Source: Billgrantia ethanolica (GTDB taxonomy: Bacteria; Pseudomonadota; Gammaproteobacteria; Pseudomonadales; Halomonadaceae). From it: a stretch of DNA of 64,000 bases. How positions within the stretch are numbered: the stretch's first letter is position 1; each line of letters opens with the position of its first letter. Below the pieces are notes generated by a model. It was not told the origin of the DNA. It did not search any database and saw nothing but the letters and a program-made list of their open reading frames with translations. The position numbers were made by a program, and so were the translations under genes. Shown here one piece after another: positions 36,651 to 45,279 of the stretch. Location: positions 1,302,001 through 1,366,000 of the forward strand of contig NZ_JABFTX010000001.1 in the NCBI RefSeq assembly GCF_021404305.1. Reading direction: 5' to 3'.

Positions 36651-37340
36651 ATGCGCCTTACCCGCTTTGCCCTGCTGCTACCGACACTGCTGGCCGGCCT
36701 GCTGTCGCTGCCGGCCGCCTCGGCCGACGACGGCGAGCTGCTGCAAGCCGTGCATGGCTTTCTTCATGAGCAGACCAGCGCGCTGGGCGACGAACTCATC
36801 ATCGAGCTGCGCCCTCCTTCCGCGCGGCTACCCACCTGCGAATCGCCGGCGCCCTTCCTGACACGCCCCGGCGAAGTGCCGCTGGGTCGTATCTCCGTCG
36901 GCGTACGCTGCGGCGACGACGGCCGTCAGGTGCGCTACCTGCAGGCCGAAATCGGCGTGATCGGCGAGTACCCCGTGCTCGACACTCCCCTCTCTGCCGG
37001 CGAGACGGTGCGGCGTGAGCATCTGGTCATGCAGTCGGGCAATCTCGCCGAACTCCCCAATCGTGTCCTGCTCGAGGTCGACCGCATCGTCGGACAAGTG
37101 GCTACACGGCCGCTCAGCCCAGGGCAGCCGCTGCTGGAGCATCAGTTCCGCAACCTGCCGTTGGTGGAAAGAAATCAGCGGGTGGTCGTAGAAGCCAGGG
37201 GAAAAGGGTTTCGCATTGCCCGCGAGGGGCAGGCGTTGGAGCCCGGCGCGCTCGGCGATCGCATTCGGGTTCGTTTCGACAACCGCGAAGTCATGACCGC
37301 CGAGGTGGTCGGAGAAGGCGCCCTTGTCGTAGACTTCTGA
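36651..37340 (+). CDS. flgA: FlgA, periplasmic chaperone for P-ring assembly
   Basis: 229 residues with a Sec signal peptide (about 1-24, cleavage after AASA). The C-terminal SAF/FlgA domain has DTPLSAGETVRREHLVM and GFRIAREGQALEPGALGDRI. FlgA assists FlgI assembly in the periplasm. It is divergent from flgB and transcribed towards flgMN. Confidence 0.95.
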   Translation: MRLTRFALLLPTLLAGLLSLPAASADDGELLQAVHGFLHEQTSALGDELIIELRPPSARLPTCESPAPFLTRPGEVPLGRISVGVRCGDDGRQVRYLQAEIGVIGEYPVLDTPLSAGETVRREHLVMQSGNLAELPNRVLLEVDRIVGQVATRPLSPGQPLLEHQFRNLPLVERNQRVVVEARGKGFRIAREGQALEPGALGDRIRVRFDNREVMTAEVVGEGALVVDF

Positions 37341-37420
37341 CACGGGTCGTCGCACCTCGATATACCCCTGAACGGGAATGGGTAGCTTCGCCCGGGAAAC
37401 TCGTGCCGCAAAATCAGGCC

Positions 37421-37447
37421 TAAAGTTATCCCTCGCCCTGCCGATAG
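37421..37447 (+). promoter_or_regulatory. Sigma-28 promoter of flgMN
   Basis: TAAAGTTA (37421-37428), 11-base spacer, GCCGATAG (37440-37447). Both boxes match 7 of 8 positions of the FliA consensus. It lies 34 bases before the flgM start, giving autoregulated production of the anti-sigma factor. Confidence 0.93.
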
Positions 37448-37480
37448 CAGGTAAAAGCATTCGGTCATGAGGCCATTAAC

Positions 37481-37762
37481 GTGAAGATCAACAGCCAAAA
37501 CCCCCTGACTCGCCCGACCCAGACGCAACCGCGCGAGGAGGCTCAACCGGTCAAGGGCGCTACCCCCTCGGGGCAGCAGGAGCCCGGGCCTTCGGCCGCT
37601 ACGCATCTGAGCCAGAAGGCTACCGATGCCTCCCGCGATATCGACAAGGCGCGAGTCGAGGAGATTCGTGAAGCCATCCGCGAGGGTCGCCTGGAAATCC
37701 GCGCTGAGCGCATTGCCGATTCCCTTATCGAATCGCTGTCCGCCGAGAGCCGCAAGGCATGA
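37481..37762 (+). CDS. flgM: Anti-sigma-28 factor FlgM
   Basis: 93 residues with a GTG start preceded by GAGG. The C-terminal helices match the FlgM sigma-28-binding region: RVEEIREAIREGRLEIRAER, then IADSLIESL. The N-terminal half is disordered, as expected for an exported protein. FlgM holds sigma-28 inactive until the hook is complete and FlgM is secreted. It overlaps flgN by ATGA. Confidence 0.95.
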   Translation: MKINSQNPLTRPTQTQPREEAQPVKGATPSGQQEPGPSAATHLSQKATDASRDIDKARVEEIREAIREGRLEIRAERIADSLIESLSAESRKA

Positions 37763-38208
37763 GCCTGGCAAAGCTTCTCAAGGAACAGCAGCAGCGTCTG
37801 AGTGAGTTCACCGAACTGCTCATGCGCGAACGAGCGCTGCTGGCCAGCGCTGACATCGAAAGCGAGACCCTCACCGAGGTTGCCCAGCGCAAGCAGGGGC
37901 TGCTGGCCCGCCTGGAAGCGAGCGAAAAGCTGCGCCAAGGCGTTCAGCAGCGCCTGGGCTATGCCGATGGTGCCGCGGGAGCCCATCAGGCCGCGCTGGA
38001 TGCAGGCTGCGAAGAGGCTTGGATGCAGACCCTGGAAATGACTCGCGAAGCTCAGCGCCTCAATACGCTGAACGGCGAGCTCGTTGCCTTGCGCATGGAG
38101 CAGAACACACGCCTGCTCGACTTCATTCACCAGGCGGCAGAGAAGACTGTGTACCGCGCCAGCGGTCGTGTCGCGGCGCAGACAGGACGCATCAACGCTT
38201 CGGTCTGA
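37759..38208 (+). CDS. flgN: Flagellar export chaperone FlgN
   Basis: 149 residues, helical, starting MSLAKLLKEQQQRLSEFTEL with many heptads. FlgN is the export chaperone for FlgK and FlgL. The call rests on size, helical character and the fixed flgM-flgN order with a 4-base overlap. Confidence 0.92.
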   Translation: MSLAKLLKEQQQRLSEFTELLMRERALLASADIESETLTEVAQRKQGLLARLEASEKLRQGVQQRLGYADGAAGAHQAALDAGCEEAWMQTLEMTREAQRLNTLNGELVALRMEQNTRLLDFIHQAAEKTVYRASGRVAAQTGRINASV

Positions 38209-38401
38209 TGCCAGTGCCGGCAACCGCTACGCAGCTTCCGCTAAGCCACTAACACTGTGCGCTGCTACCACTTCGCAGCTACCAGCAGGCAGTTTCACAC
38301 ACCCGCTATCGCACTTTCCTGACGGCCTCTCCTGGCGCACCCTCCTGTCGAACTGCCCTTTTGCACGCGCCTTTGCCCACTTTCGCATGTCGCCGCCCAT
38401 C

Positions 38402-40435
38402 TCACCACAAACTGTCGATCAGGTCGTCGTCCGACGCGGTGACCACCACGGCGTTGCGACCGTCGGCCTTGGCCTGGTAGCTGGCCTGATCGGCTCGCGC
38501 GAACACGGATTCGATAGCGTCATCGCCCTCCCGCAGTGACGTGACGCCCATGCTCAGCGTGATACTGTAGGTCTTGCCGGCATTGCTGACGGTGACCTCG
38601 GAAACGGCACGCCGCAGAGATTCGGCAATTTCTTCCGCCTGCTTGAGCGTGCAGCTGGGTAGCAGCACGGCAAACTCATCCCCACCCTGGCGGGCGACAT
38701 GGTCGCTGCGCCGCACCTCCCACGCCACCACCTGAGCGACGCGCCGCAGCATCTCGTCACCCAGGGCGTGGCCGCCTTCGTCATTGATCGGCTTGAAGTG
38801 GTCGAGGTCGAACAGAATCAGCACGGATGGCGTGCCGGTCTTGGAGTATTCGGCCAGCGCCTCCTCCAGGCGCCGCTCGAACCCGCGGCGATTGAGCAGC
38901 CCCGTCAGCGGATCGTGCTCGGCCTCCCAGCGCTGCAAAGCCTCCTGCTGCCGCCGTTCGGTAATGTCCTTGACCATGCCGACGAAGCCCAGCGGTTGGT
39001 CGTTGCCCAGCACCTGGCTGGCGTGCACCTCGACCCACAGCGTCACACCGTCGGGATGCAGGAAGCGAAGCTGGCGTACGAAGTCGCTGCCGGTGGCCAA
39101 GGTGTAACGCCACATGTCCTCGGTGCCACGCCGGTCGTCGGGGTGGATTCGCTCCCACCAGTCGCGGGCCTCATGCGTCTGTTCGAGACCGAGCAGCTCG
39201 AGCAGTGCCGGGTTCAGATAATTGATTCGCCCGCTCAGATCCGCCACGAACATGCCGATGGGCGTCGAGCCGAGCACGGCATCGAGAAAAGCTTGCCGAT
39301 CGCGAAGATGCTCCAAGGCGGCAAGTCGCTCATGCTCGAGTCGGTTGAAGCTGCCGGCTACCTGTCGCAACTCGTGCATGCTGGTAGAGAGCTCGAGATA
39401 GCGCCGCTCTCCCGCACCGACCTGCGCAATCTGCCGTTCCAGTCGATGCAGCGGTAGCAGCAGCCTCCTGACCAACCAGCGCATGGTGATGAGCAGCAAG
39501 ATGGCCAGCGCCAGCCAGGCCCACCACAAGCGTGCCAGAAAGTCGCCCAACGGGGCCTGTACCTGTGTCTGAGGAATGGCCACCTTGACGATCCAGTTTG
39601 CCGGCCAGATCTGACGATAAGCCATCAGGGTCGGAATCCCCTCTTCGCTCGATGCAATGGCTTCTCCCTGCCAGCCGTCCAGCGCCTGTTGCAGGGTGTC
39701 AGTTTCGGCGGCACTCCCCAACGACCGACCGAGAGAAGAAACCCGGGCGCGGCGAGGTTGAAAGAGCAGCTCACCAGTGGCCGTGAAGACAGACACATAG
39801 CCGGCATCCCCTAGCCTGATCTCCTCCAGACGGCGGAACATGCCACCATGGGTGAGGTTGATCATCCCCCCCACCGTGCCATTGAAGATACCCTGATCGT
39901 CGAAACGAGGAACCAGCATCAGTACCAGCGAGTCGCCGCTGGCCCTGCCGATGAAAGGTTGGCTCACATAGGGCCAGGGCGAATGACGCAGCATGCGGAA
40001 ATACTCCGTCGCTGTGGTTTCCAGCCCTGCACGCCCCGGCACGATGGGCCAATCGGCCACGACACGACCCTCGGCATCGGTAACCATGAGCCCTTCGAAC
40101 CATTCCAGTAATACCTGGGCATTCTCCAGCCGAGCAGTTATCTCGCTTGCCGGCACATTACGCACCCCCTGCTCCAGTCGCTCCAACGCGCGCAGCCTGC
40201 GCTCGACCTGCTCGGAGAGATCGCCGGCGATCAGCTGGGACTCATAACGCAGATGCGCCAGATTGGCATCGTCGACGAGCCCCTTGCCGAACTGCCAGGC
40301 CAGCAGCAGTACCAGCCCGACGATGACCAGCCAGGTCATTGCCAGGCCCGCCAGCAGGCGTCCCTGTAGCGAGCAGATCGAGCGAGCCAGGACCCCGATA
40401 CGCGCCGGTAAGTGCAAGAAGATATCCTCTGTCAA
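38402..40435 (-). CDS. Membrane diguanylate cyclase: dCACHE, PAS, GGDEF
   Basis: 677 residues. One membrane helix is at about 28-50 and another at about 305-325, flanking a periplasmic dCACHE-like sensor (about 52-300). A PAS domain (about 375-490) and a GGDEF domain (about 510-670) follow. The GGDEF motif at 584-588 is intact and an RxxD inhibitory site (RRSD, 575-578) precedes it, so it should make c-di-GMP with product inhibition. No EAL domain. A sigma-28-type promoter lies upstream, and the divergent neighbour is another c-di-GMP-type protein with its own sigma-28 promoter, so expression with late flagellar genes is likely. Confidence 0.93.
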   Translation of the reverse strand: MTEDIFLHLPARIGVLARSICSLQGRLLAGLAMTWLVIVGLVLLLAWQFGKGLVDDANLAHLRYESQLIAGDLSEQVERRLRALERLEQGVRNVPASEITARLENAQVLLEWFEGLMVTDAEGRVVADWPIVPGRAGLETTATEYFRMLRHSPWPYVSQPFIGRASGDSLVLMLVPRFDDQGIFNGTVGGMINLTHGGMFRRLEEIRLGDAGYVSVFTATGELLFQPRRARVSSLGRSLGSAAETDTLQQALDGWQGEAIASSEEGIPTLMAYRQIWPANWIVKVAIPQTQVQAPLGDFLARLWWAWLALAILLLITMRWLVRRLLLPLHRLERQIAQVGAGERRYLELSTSMHELRQVAGSFNRLEHERLAALEHLRDRQAFLDAVLGSTPIGMFVADLSGRINYLNPALLELLGLEQTHEARDWWERIHPDDRRGTEDMWRYTLATGSDFVRQLRFLHPDGVTLWVEVHASQVLGNDQPLGFVGMVKDITERRQQEALQRWEAEHDPLTGLLNRRGFERRLEEALAEYSKTGTPSVLILFDLDHFKPINDEGGHALGDEMLRRVAQVVAWEVRRSDHVARQGGDEFAVLLPSCTLKQAEEIAESLRRAVSEVTVSNAGKTYSITLSMGVTSLREGDDAIESVFARADQASYQAKADGRNAVVVTASDDDLIDSLW

Positions 40436-40524
40436 GGTGGTTGGCGCCCGCCGAGCAAGTCAGACAGGACATGCCGCCTCCCCTGGCAGCCCCGCGCATC
40501 GGGAAACAGATTTCCATTGCTCTG

Positions 40525-40551
40525 TTATCGGCACATCCAAAGCGAACTTGA
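40525..40551 (-). promoter_or_regulatory. Sigma-28-type promoter of the dCACHE-GGDEF gene
   Basis: Minus strand: TCAAGTTC (40551-40544), 11-base spacer, GCCGATAA (40532-40525). The -10 is a perfect FliA consensus and the -35 matches 6 of 8. It lies about 90 bases before the start codon. Confidence 0.82.
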
Positions 40552-40619
40552 GCATCTTGGGAAGATCGAACATGTTACCCAAAGATTGAATTGCCTTCTC
40601 AACGGAAGGCCTAACGCCC

Positions 40620-40646
40620 TCAAGTTCAGCCAACTTTGGCCGATAG
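40620..40646 (+). promoter_or_regulatory. Sigma-28-type promoter of the degenerate GGDEF-EAL gene
   Basis: TCAAGTTC (40620-40627), 11-base spacer, GCCGATAG (40639-40646). It has the same -35 sequence as the divergent promoter at 40525-40551. It lies 37 bases before the start codon. Confidence 0.8.
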
Positions 40647-40683
40647 AATACGCAGGCAGGAATACATCGGTGACAGCATATAA

Positions 40684-42429
40684 ATGAACCATCACGGCAA
40701 CCGCCCACCGGGCAAGCAGGCCACGCTCCTAGCCCAGCACCCCGCCCGGCTGGTGAAAGATGCCTTCGAGCAGAGCCAGACCGGCATGGTCATCACCGAT
40801 GCCGAGGGGCGCATCATGATGGTCAACGACGCTTTCTGCCGTATTGCCGGCAGCGACAGGGCGGAGACGACCGGCTGGCCGATCGAGGACTTTTTCGTTT
40901 CGCTGCACCCATTCTCAGGTCTCCCCGGCTCGGGAGACGACACCCACAACACGGCTCTCTCCTGGCAGCAGGAGGTACTGTGCCGCCAGAGCGACGGCGA
41001 GTCGGTGCCGGTTCTGATGCTGGTCGACACTCTGCAAGACGACCAACATGTCCCACGCGGCCGACTCTACTCCTTCGTGCGCTTCACCACTCCGGGTGGA
41101 GAGCTGCTGGACGAGCGACACTGGGTACACATCGACCCGATGACCGGACTGCCCAACTGGTTGCTGCTTCGGGATCGCCTCGATCACGCTCTGGCCCAAG
41201 CCGAGCGTGCCGACACCACGCTCGCCTTGCTGTTCATCGATATCGACCGCTTCAAGGCGGTCAATGATGCAGTGGGCCATATCGAGGGGGACCGCATACT
41301 CGGCGATATCGCCAGACGGCTGCAGCAGGTGGTGCGCAGCAAGGATACGCTCGCCCGGCTCGGCAGCGACCAATTCGTGGTACTGCTGGAGAAGGACGGC
41401 ACCGCCGAGGCAGCCCAGGTCGTGGCTGAGCGGCTGCAGGAAGCCCTGGAGCCGCCTTTCAACAGCGGGGATCGATACCTGCTGCTGACTTCCTCTATCG
41501 GCGTAGCGCTCTACCCCGGCGATGCCGAGGATCTCGAGACACTGGTCCACGCTGCCCGTGGCGCCGTTTTCACGGCACGCAAGAAGGGCCCAGGACGGCT
41601 GGCTTTCGTCGATCACCGTCTGACTTCGCGACTGAAAGAGAAGTACCGGCTCGAGAGCCAGTTGAGCGAAGCCATCCACCTGCCGGACCGGCACTTCGCG
41701 CTGCACTACCAGCCCGAGTTCGATCGCAACTCGCTGCGCTGCACCGGTATGGAAGGCACGCTGCGCTGGAAGCACCCCGAACGCTGGCAGCAGCCACCAA
41801 GCCATTACCTCGACGCGATCGCACGGCTGGGGCTCGGCGTACGCCTCAACCGCTGGATGATTCGGGCAATCATTGCCGACCATCGCCAGTGGAGCGACGA
41901 CGCTTCGCCGCTGGCCCAACTGCCGATCTCACTTTACCTGTGCGAGGCACACCTGGCACAGGACACTTTCGACAGTCGTCCCCTGGACCACTTTCTGAGA
42001 CATCTGGACACGCCGTCATTCGAGTGGCTGACTCTCAAGGTGCCCGCTCAGGGCCTAGGCAGCGATCTGGACAGAGCCACTCACATGCTCAAGCGGCTCG
42101 AGCAGCTCGGCATTCGCCTTGCCGTCGAGGAGCTCGGCAGCACTCCGGTGGATCTTGCCTGGCTGTCGCGTCTGCCTTTCCACAAAGCGACCGTCGACGC
42201 ACAGCTGACACGTGCACATCGCGATGGAAGACGCTTGGTTGAGGCATCGTGCCGCATGCTCAACTCCCTGGGCATCGAGCCCGTGATCGTTGGTATAGAT
42301 GACGAAAAGGTGGCAGCCGACATGGAAGCTACCTCCGCTCGTCTGGTCCAGGGTGATCTGTACTGCCCAGCCTTGAGCGCCAAGGCACTAACCGCATGGC
42401 TCGACGAACACCAGCCCCCCGAGGAGTGA
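40684..42429 (+). CDS. PAS-GGDEF-EAL protein with both catalytic motifs degenerate; probable c-di-GMP receptor or motility regulator
   Basis: 581 residues: PAS (about 18-130), GGDEF-like (about 150-310), EAL-like (about 325-575), no membrane helix. The GGDEF motif reads GSDQF at 227-231, but the RxxD inhibitory site (RSKD, 218-221) is intact. In the EAL region EAL reads EGT (357-359), NLS is lost, DDFGTG reads EELGST, KID is lost, and AEGVE is lost. It is therefore unlikely to make or break c-di-GMP, and it could bind it at the I-site. The sigma-28-type promoter and the divergent active cyclase suggest a flagellar or chemotaxis role. The ribosome binding site before the ATG is weak. Confidence 0.85.
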   Translation: MNHHGNRPPGKQATLLAQHPARLVKDAFEQSQTGMVITDAEGRIMMVNDAFCRIAGSDRAETTGWPIEDFFVSLHPFSGLPGSGDDTHNTALSWQQEVLCRQSDGESVPVLMLVDTLQDDQHVPRGRLYSFVRFTTPGGELLDERHWVHIDPMTGLPNWLLLRDRLDHALAQAERADTTLALLFIDIDRFKAVNDAVGHIEGDRILGDIARRLQQVVRSKDTLARLGSDQFVVLLEKDGTAEAAQVVAERLQEALEPPFNSGDRYLLLTSSIGVALYPGDAEDLETLVHAARGAVFTARKKGPGRLAFVDHRLTSRLKEKYRLESQLSEAIHLPDRHFALHYQPEFDRNSLRCTGMEGTLRWKHPERWQQPPSHYLDAIARLGLGVRLNRWMIRAIIADHRQWSDDASPLAQLPISLYLCEAHLAQDTFDSRPLDHFLRHLDTPSFEWLTLKVPAQGLGSDLDRATHMLKRLEQLGIRLAVEELGSTPVDLAWLSRLPFHKATVDAQLTRAHRDGRRLVEASCRMLNSLGIEPVIVGIDDEKVAADMEATSARLVQGDLYCPALSAKALTAWLDEHQPPEE

Positions 42430-42451
42430 AACGCCACTCCTCGGGCCGCTG

Positions 42452-43858
42452 TCACACCTGATTCGGCTGCTCGGGAAAGGTGGGCGGATAGGCCTCCAGG
42501 TAAGCCTGGCTGACGCGCAACACGCGGGCATCGTCATGCTTACCACCAGCCAACTGGAAGCCGACCGGCAGACCATCCGGTGTGAAGCCGCAGGGAATGG
42601 ATGCGGCTGGCTGCTGGCTGAGATTGAAGGGATAAGAGAACGGCGCCCACTCTACCCAATCGCGCATGCCGCTGCCCGGCGGCACATCGTGACGAAGGGG
42701 GAAGGGACGCACCGCCACTGAGGGTGTCATCACCAGGTGATAGCGCTGGTTGAAGTGCTCGAGCCCCTCCGTCAGCCGCGCCCGGTCACTGAGCGCATAG
42801 AACATGTCGAGTGCGCTGAGCCGTTCCGCCCGCTTCGCATCCGAGACCAGACCACTGTCCAGCAGCCGACGCTGGCGCTCGCTGTGCTCGCGATAGACGG
42901 CAAGCGAAGCGGTGAACCAGAGCGTATTGAAGATGCGGATTGGCGATTCGAAGCCGGGATCGACCTCCTCCACCACGGCCCCCAGCCCTTCCAGTCGGCG
43001 CGCGGCCTCACGCACGCACTCGGCGACCTCCGGCTCCACCCGGGCGTAGCCCAGCGTGGGTGAAAAGGCGATGTGCATTCCCTCGACACCCCGCCCCAGC
43101 TCCTCCCCCCAATCGGCAGGCTGACCGCGCAGGGCGTAAGGATCGCGATAGTCGTAGCGCCCTATCACGTTCAACATGCGCACCGCATCGGGTACGGTTC
43201 GGGTCAGCGGCCCCAGGTGAGAGAGCGTCGCTTCCTTGGAGCGAGGCCACTCCGGCACCCAGCCGAAGGTGGGCTTGAAGCCGAACACACCGGTGAACGA
43301 GGCCGGTATGCGGATCGACCCGCCCGAATCGCCACCCTGGTGCAGCACACCCATGTTGAGCGCCGCAGCGACCGCGGCGCCACCAGACGAGCCCCCCGGC
43401 GTCAGCCGCGTATCCCACGGATTGGCGGTGGCGCCGAAGACACGATTGTCGGTGATGGCCTTCCACCCGAACTCCGGCGTATTGGTCTTACCCAGAATCA
43501 CCGCACCGGCCTCGCGGAGCATGCGTGCCGGCGGAGAGTCCCGCTCGCAGGGGGCATCCGACACCGTCAACGACCCCTTGCGCGCCGGCAAACCGGCCGA
43601 TTCGGTCAGATCCTTCAATGAGACGGGAATGCCATCAATCGCGCTCAGCGGCCGCCCTGCCTGCCAGCGCTTGCCCGATGCTTCGGCAGCAGCTTCAGCA
43701 CCATCTCGGTCGACCAGCACATAAGCATTGACGGCTTCATTGAAACGGTCGATACGCTCCAGCGCTGCGCGCGTCGCTTCCAGCGGCGACGCCCTGCCGC
43801 TCTTGAACAGCTCCCTCAGTTGGCCAGCATCCATGGCCCCCAGATCGGTATCGCTCAC
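42452..43858 (-). CDS. Amidase signature family protein
   Basis: 468 residues. The Ser-cisSer-Lys triad of amidase-signature enzymes is visible: Lys in GIPVSLKDLTE, the Gly/Ser-rich TPGGSSGGAAVAAALN, and the nucleophile region DSGGSIRIPASFTGVFGFKP. These enzymes hydrolyse amides to acid and ammonia. The absence of gatB and gatC nearby argues against GatA, and the substrate cannot be read from sequence. GTG start with a strong AAGGAGG five bases upstream. It converges with the degenerate GGDEF-EAL gene. Confidence 0.9.
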   Translation of the reverse strand: MSDTDLGAMDAGQLRELFKSGRASPLEATRAALERIDRFNEAVNAYVLVDRDGAEAAAEASGKRWQAGRPLSAIDGIPVSLKDLTESAGLPARKGSLTVSDAPCERDSPPARMLREAGAVILGKTNTPEFGWKAITDNRVFGATANPWDTRLTPGGSSGGAAVAAALNMGVLHQGGDSGGSIRIPASFTGVFGFKPTFGWVPEWPRSKEATLSHLGPLTRTVPDAVRMLNVIGRYDYRDPYALRGQPADWGEELGRGVEGMHIAFSPTLGYARVEPEVAECVREAARRLEGLGAVVEEVDPGFESPIRIFNTLWFTASLAVYREHSERQRRLLDSGLVSDAKRAERLSALDMFYALSDRARLTEGLEHFNQRYHLVMTPSVAVRPFPLRHDVPPGSGMRDWVEWAPFSYPFNLSQQPAASIPCGFTPDGLPVGFQLAGGKHDDARVLRVSQAYLEAYPPTFPEQPNQV

Positions 43859-44222
43859 AAGAACCTCCTTTTTTCCAGTGAGACACTACTGATTGTGGAA
43901 AACAGATGCCCATCAACGCAACCGCAGGCAACGGCAGCACGTTCAGCGTTTCCTTGCCAACCAGCGACCTACCATCAGGGCGGCAGTGGCCGAAGCCGCT
44001 ATCACCCCCCCTGCTCACCAACGTAGTCATGCGGGAAGAAACAGGCGAACCGCCAAGGACCGCAGTAACGCAGCACCGCAGCACCGCCCACGACCTAGGT
44101 CCTGCTGCGCGAAGTCCCGCAAGGAAAGACCCGCAAGAAAGCACCGCATCACATCGCCGTGGCCGAGTACCCAGAGAGTTTCGAGAAGCTTTGGAATGTT
44201 TCCTGAAGTTATTCGGGCACAC
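43859..44222. other. Intergenic region, no gene recognised
   Basis: About 360 bases between the amidase start and the tRNA-Ala terminator. Several frames are open for about 110 codons, but none has a good ribosome binding site, recognisable motif or plausible composition. The amidase promoter should lie here. Confidence 0.5.
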
Positions 44223-44256
44223 GAAAAAGCCGCCTAGAGGGTTACTCTAAGCGGCT
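44223..44256 (-). terminator. Terminator of tRNA-Ala
   Basis: A 12-bp stem with one G-U pair (44228-44239 with 44245-44256, 5-base loop) is followed on the minus strand by TTTTT. It lies 18 bases after the CCA end of the tRNA. Confidence 0.9.
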
Positions 44257-44273
44257 GATTCGTCGAAGCTTGT

Positions 44274-44349
44274 TGGTGGAGCCTAGCGGGATCGAACCGC
44301 TGACCTCAACACTGCCAGTGTTGCGCTCTCCCAGCTGAGCTAAGGCCCC
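44274..44349 (-). tRNA. tRNA-Ala (GGC anticodon)
   Basis: 76 bases with encoded CCA. The acceptor stem GGGGCCT/AGGCTCC contains the G3-U70 identity pair of alanine tRNAs. The anticodon stem CAACA/TGTTG closes the loop CTGGCAG, giving anticodon GGC. A T-loop (GGTTCGATC) is present. Confidence 0.97.
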
Positions 44350-44379
44350 ACATGCACTCGCGATGCGAGAACGAGGCGA

Positions 44380-44408
44380 ATCTTACTTGCCACACACGGC
44401 TTCGTCAA
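44380..44408 (-). promoter_or_regulatory. Sigma-70 promoter of tRNA-Ala
   Basis: Minus strand: TTGACG (44408-44403), 17-base spacer, TAAGAT (44385-44380), followed by a GC-rich discriminator as in stable-RNA promoters. Confidence 0.8.
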
Positions 44409-44601
44409 TACCCCGACGTTGATGACGGCCTTCGTTGAGAAATACCATGGAAACCGGATACTCATTCAATTTCCCTTGTCGGGCGAGTGTGGCAAGCTTG
44501 CCCGGGACTACGTGGGTTCACTCGATAGCATCGCGGAATCCGATCACGAGCCTGCGGCACCCTGCCTGTCGGCGGCCGCCGTAATGACGAGGAATGTCAG
44601 C

Positions 44602-45255
44602 TTGATCAAGGTGCTCATTGTCGATGACCATCACTTGGTTCGTACCAGTCTCGCTCGCCTGCTGGAGAACGAAGAAGACATAGAAGTGCTGGGCGAAGCC
44701 GCCAGCGGCGAAGAAGCCGTTACGCTGTGCCGTACGCTCAAACCGGACGTGATACTGATGGACCTGCGCATGCCGGGCATCGGTGGGCTCGAGGCCACGC
44801 ACAAGATCATGCGCAACAATGAAGACGTACGCATTCTCGCTCTGACCGGCTTCATGGAGGACAATTTCGCTCAGCGCATGCTCGAAGCCGGCGCCGGGGG
44901 GTTCATCAGCAAGGACACCCAGGTGGAAGACATGGTCGAGGCCATTCGCAGCGTGTTTGCCGGCCACCGCTACATCAGCCCGGACATCGCCCAGCGCCTG
45001 GTGTTGTCGCGCTTCGACTCCGAGGAGAATCCGTTCGACAAGCTCTCCCAGCGCGAACTGCAGGTCGCCATGATGATCGTCAACTGCCAGCGGGTCTCGG
45101 AAATTTCCGACCGTCTGTTCCTCAGCCCCAAGACCGTCAACACCTATCGCTACCGGATCTTCGAGAAGCTTGGTGTCGAAACCGACGTGGAGCTGACGCA
45201 CCTGGGATTGAAGCACGGCCTGGTAGAGGGGTTCGACACCACTCCCACCAACTGA
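44602..45255 (+). CDS. uvrY: GacA/UvrY-type response regulator
   Basis: 217 residues from a TTG at 44602, which gives the canonical start MIKVLIVDDHH and has GAGGA 8 bases upstream; an in-frame ATG at 44584 adds six residues. The receiver domain has the phosphoacceptor Asp in DVILMDLRMPG. The C-terminal LuxR-type HTH contains LSQRELQVAMMIVN and SPKTVNTYRYRIFEKL. GacA/UvrY is activated by the GacS/BarA kinase and induces the CsrB/RsmZ-type small RNAs. The uvrY-uvrC-pgsA-tRNA order is conserved in gammaproteobacteria. The gap to uvrC is only 24 bases. Confidence 0.95.
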   Translation: MIKVLIVDDHHLVRTSLARLLENEEDIEVLGEAASGEEAVTLCRTLKPDVILMDLRMPGIGGLEATHKIMRNNEDVRILALTGFMEDNFAQRMLEAGAGGFISKDTQVEDMVEAIRSVFAGHRYISPDIAQRLVLSRFDSEENPFDKLSQRELQVAMMIVNCQRVSEISDRLFLSPKTVNTYRYRIFEKLGVETDVELTHLGLKHGLVEGFDTTPTN

Positions 45256-45279
45256 GCGAGCGTCTGGTATCCTAGCGCC

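Noticed and set aside
42452-43858. GatA subunit of the tRNA amidotransferase
   Set aside because: The amidase core is shared, but gatB/gatC are not adjacent and the sequence lacks a clear GatA context, so only the broad family is given.
43906-44250. Open frame of about 114 codons between the amidase and tRNA-Ala
   Set aside because: It has no clear ribosome binding site or recognisable motif, an odd Arg/Pro-rich composition, and runs into the tRNA terminator. Most likely chance openness in GC-rich DNA.
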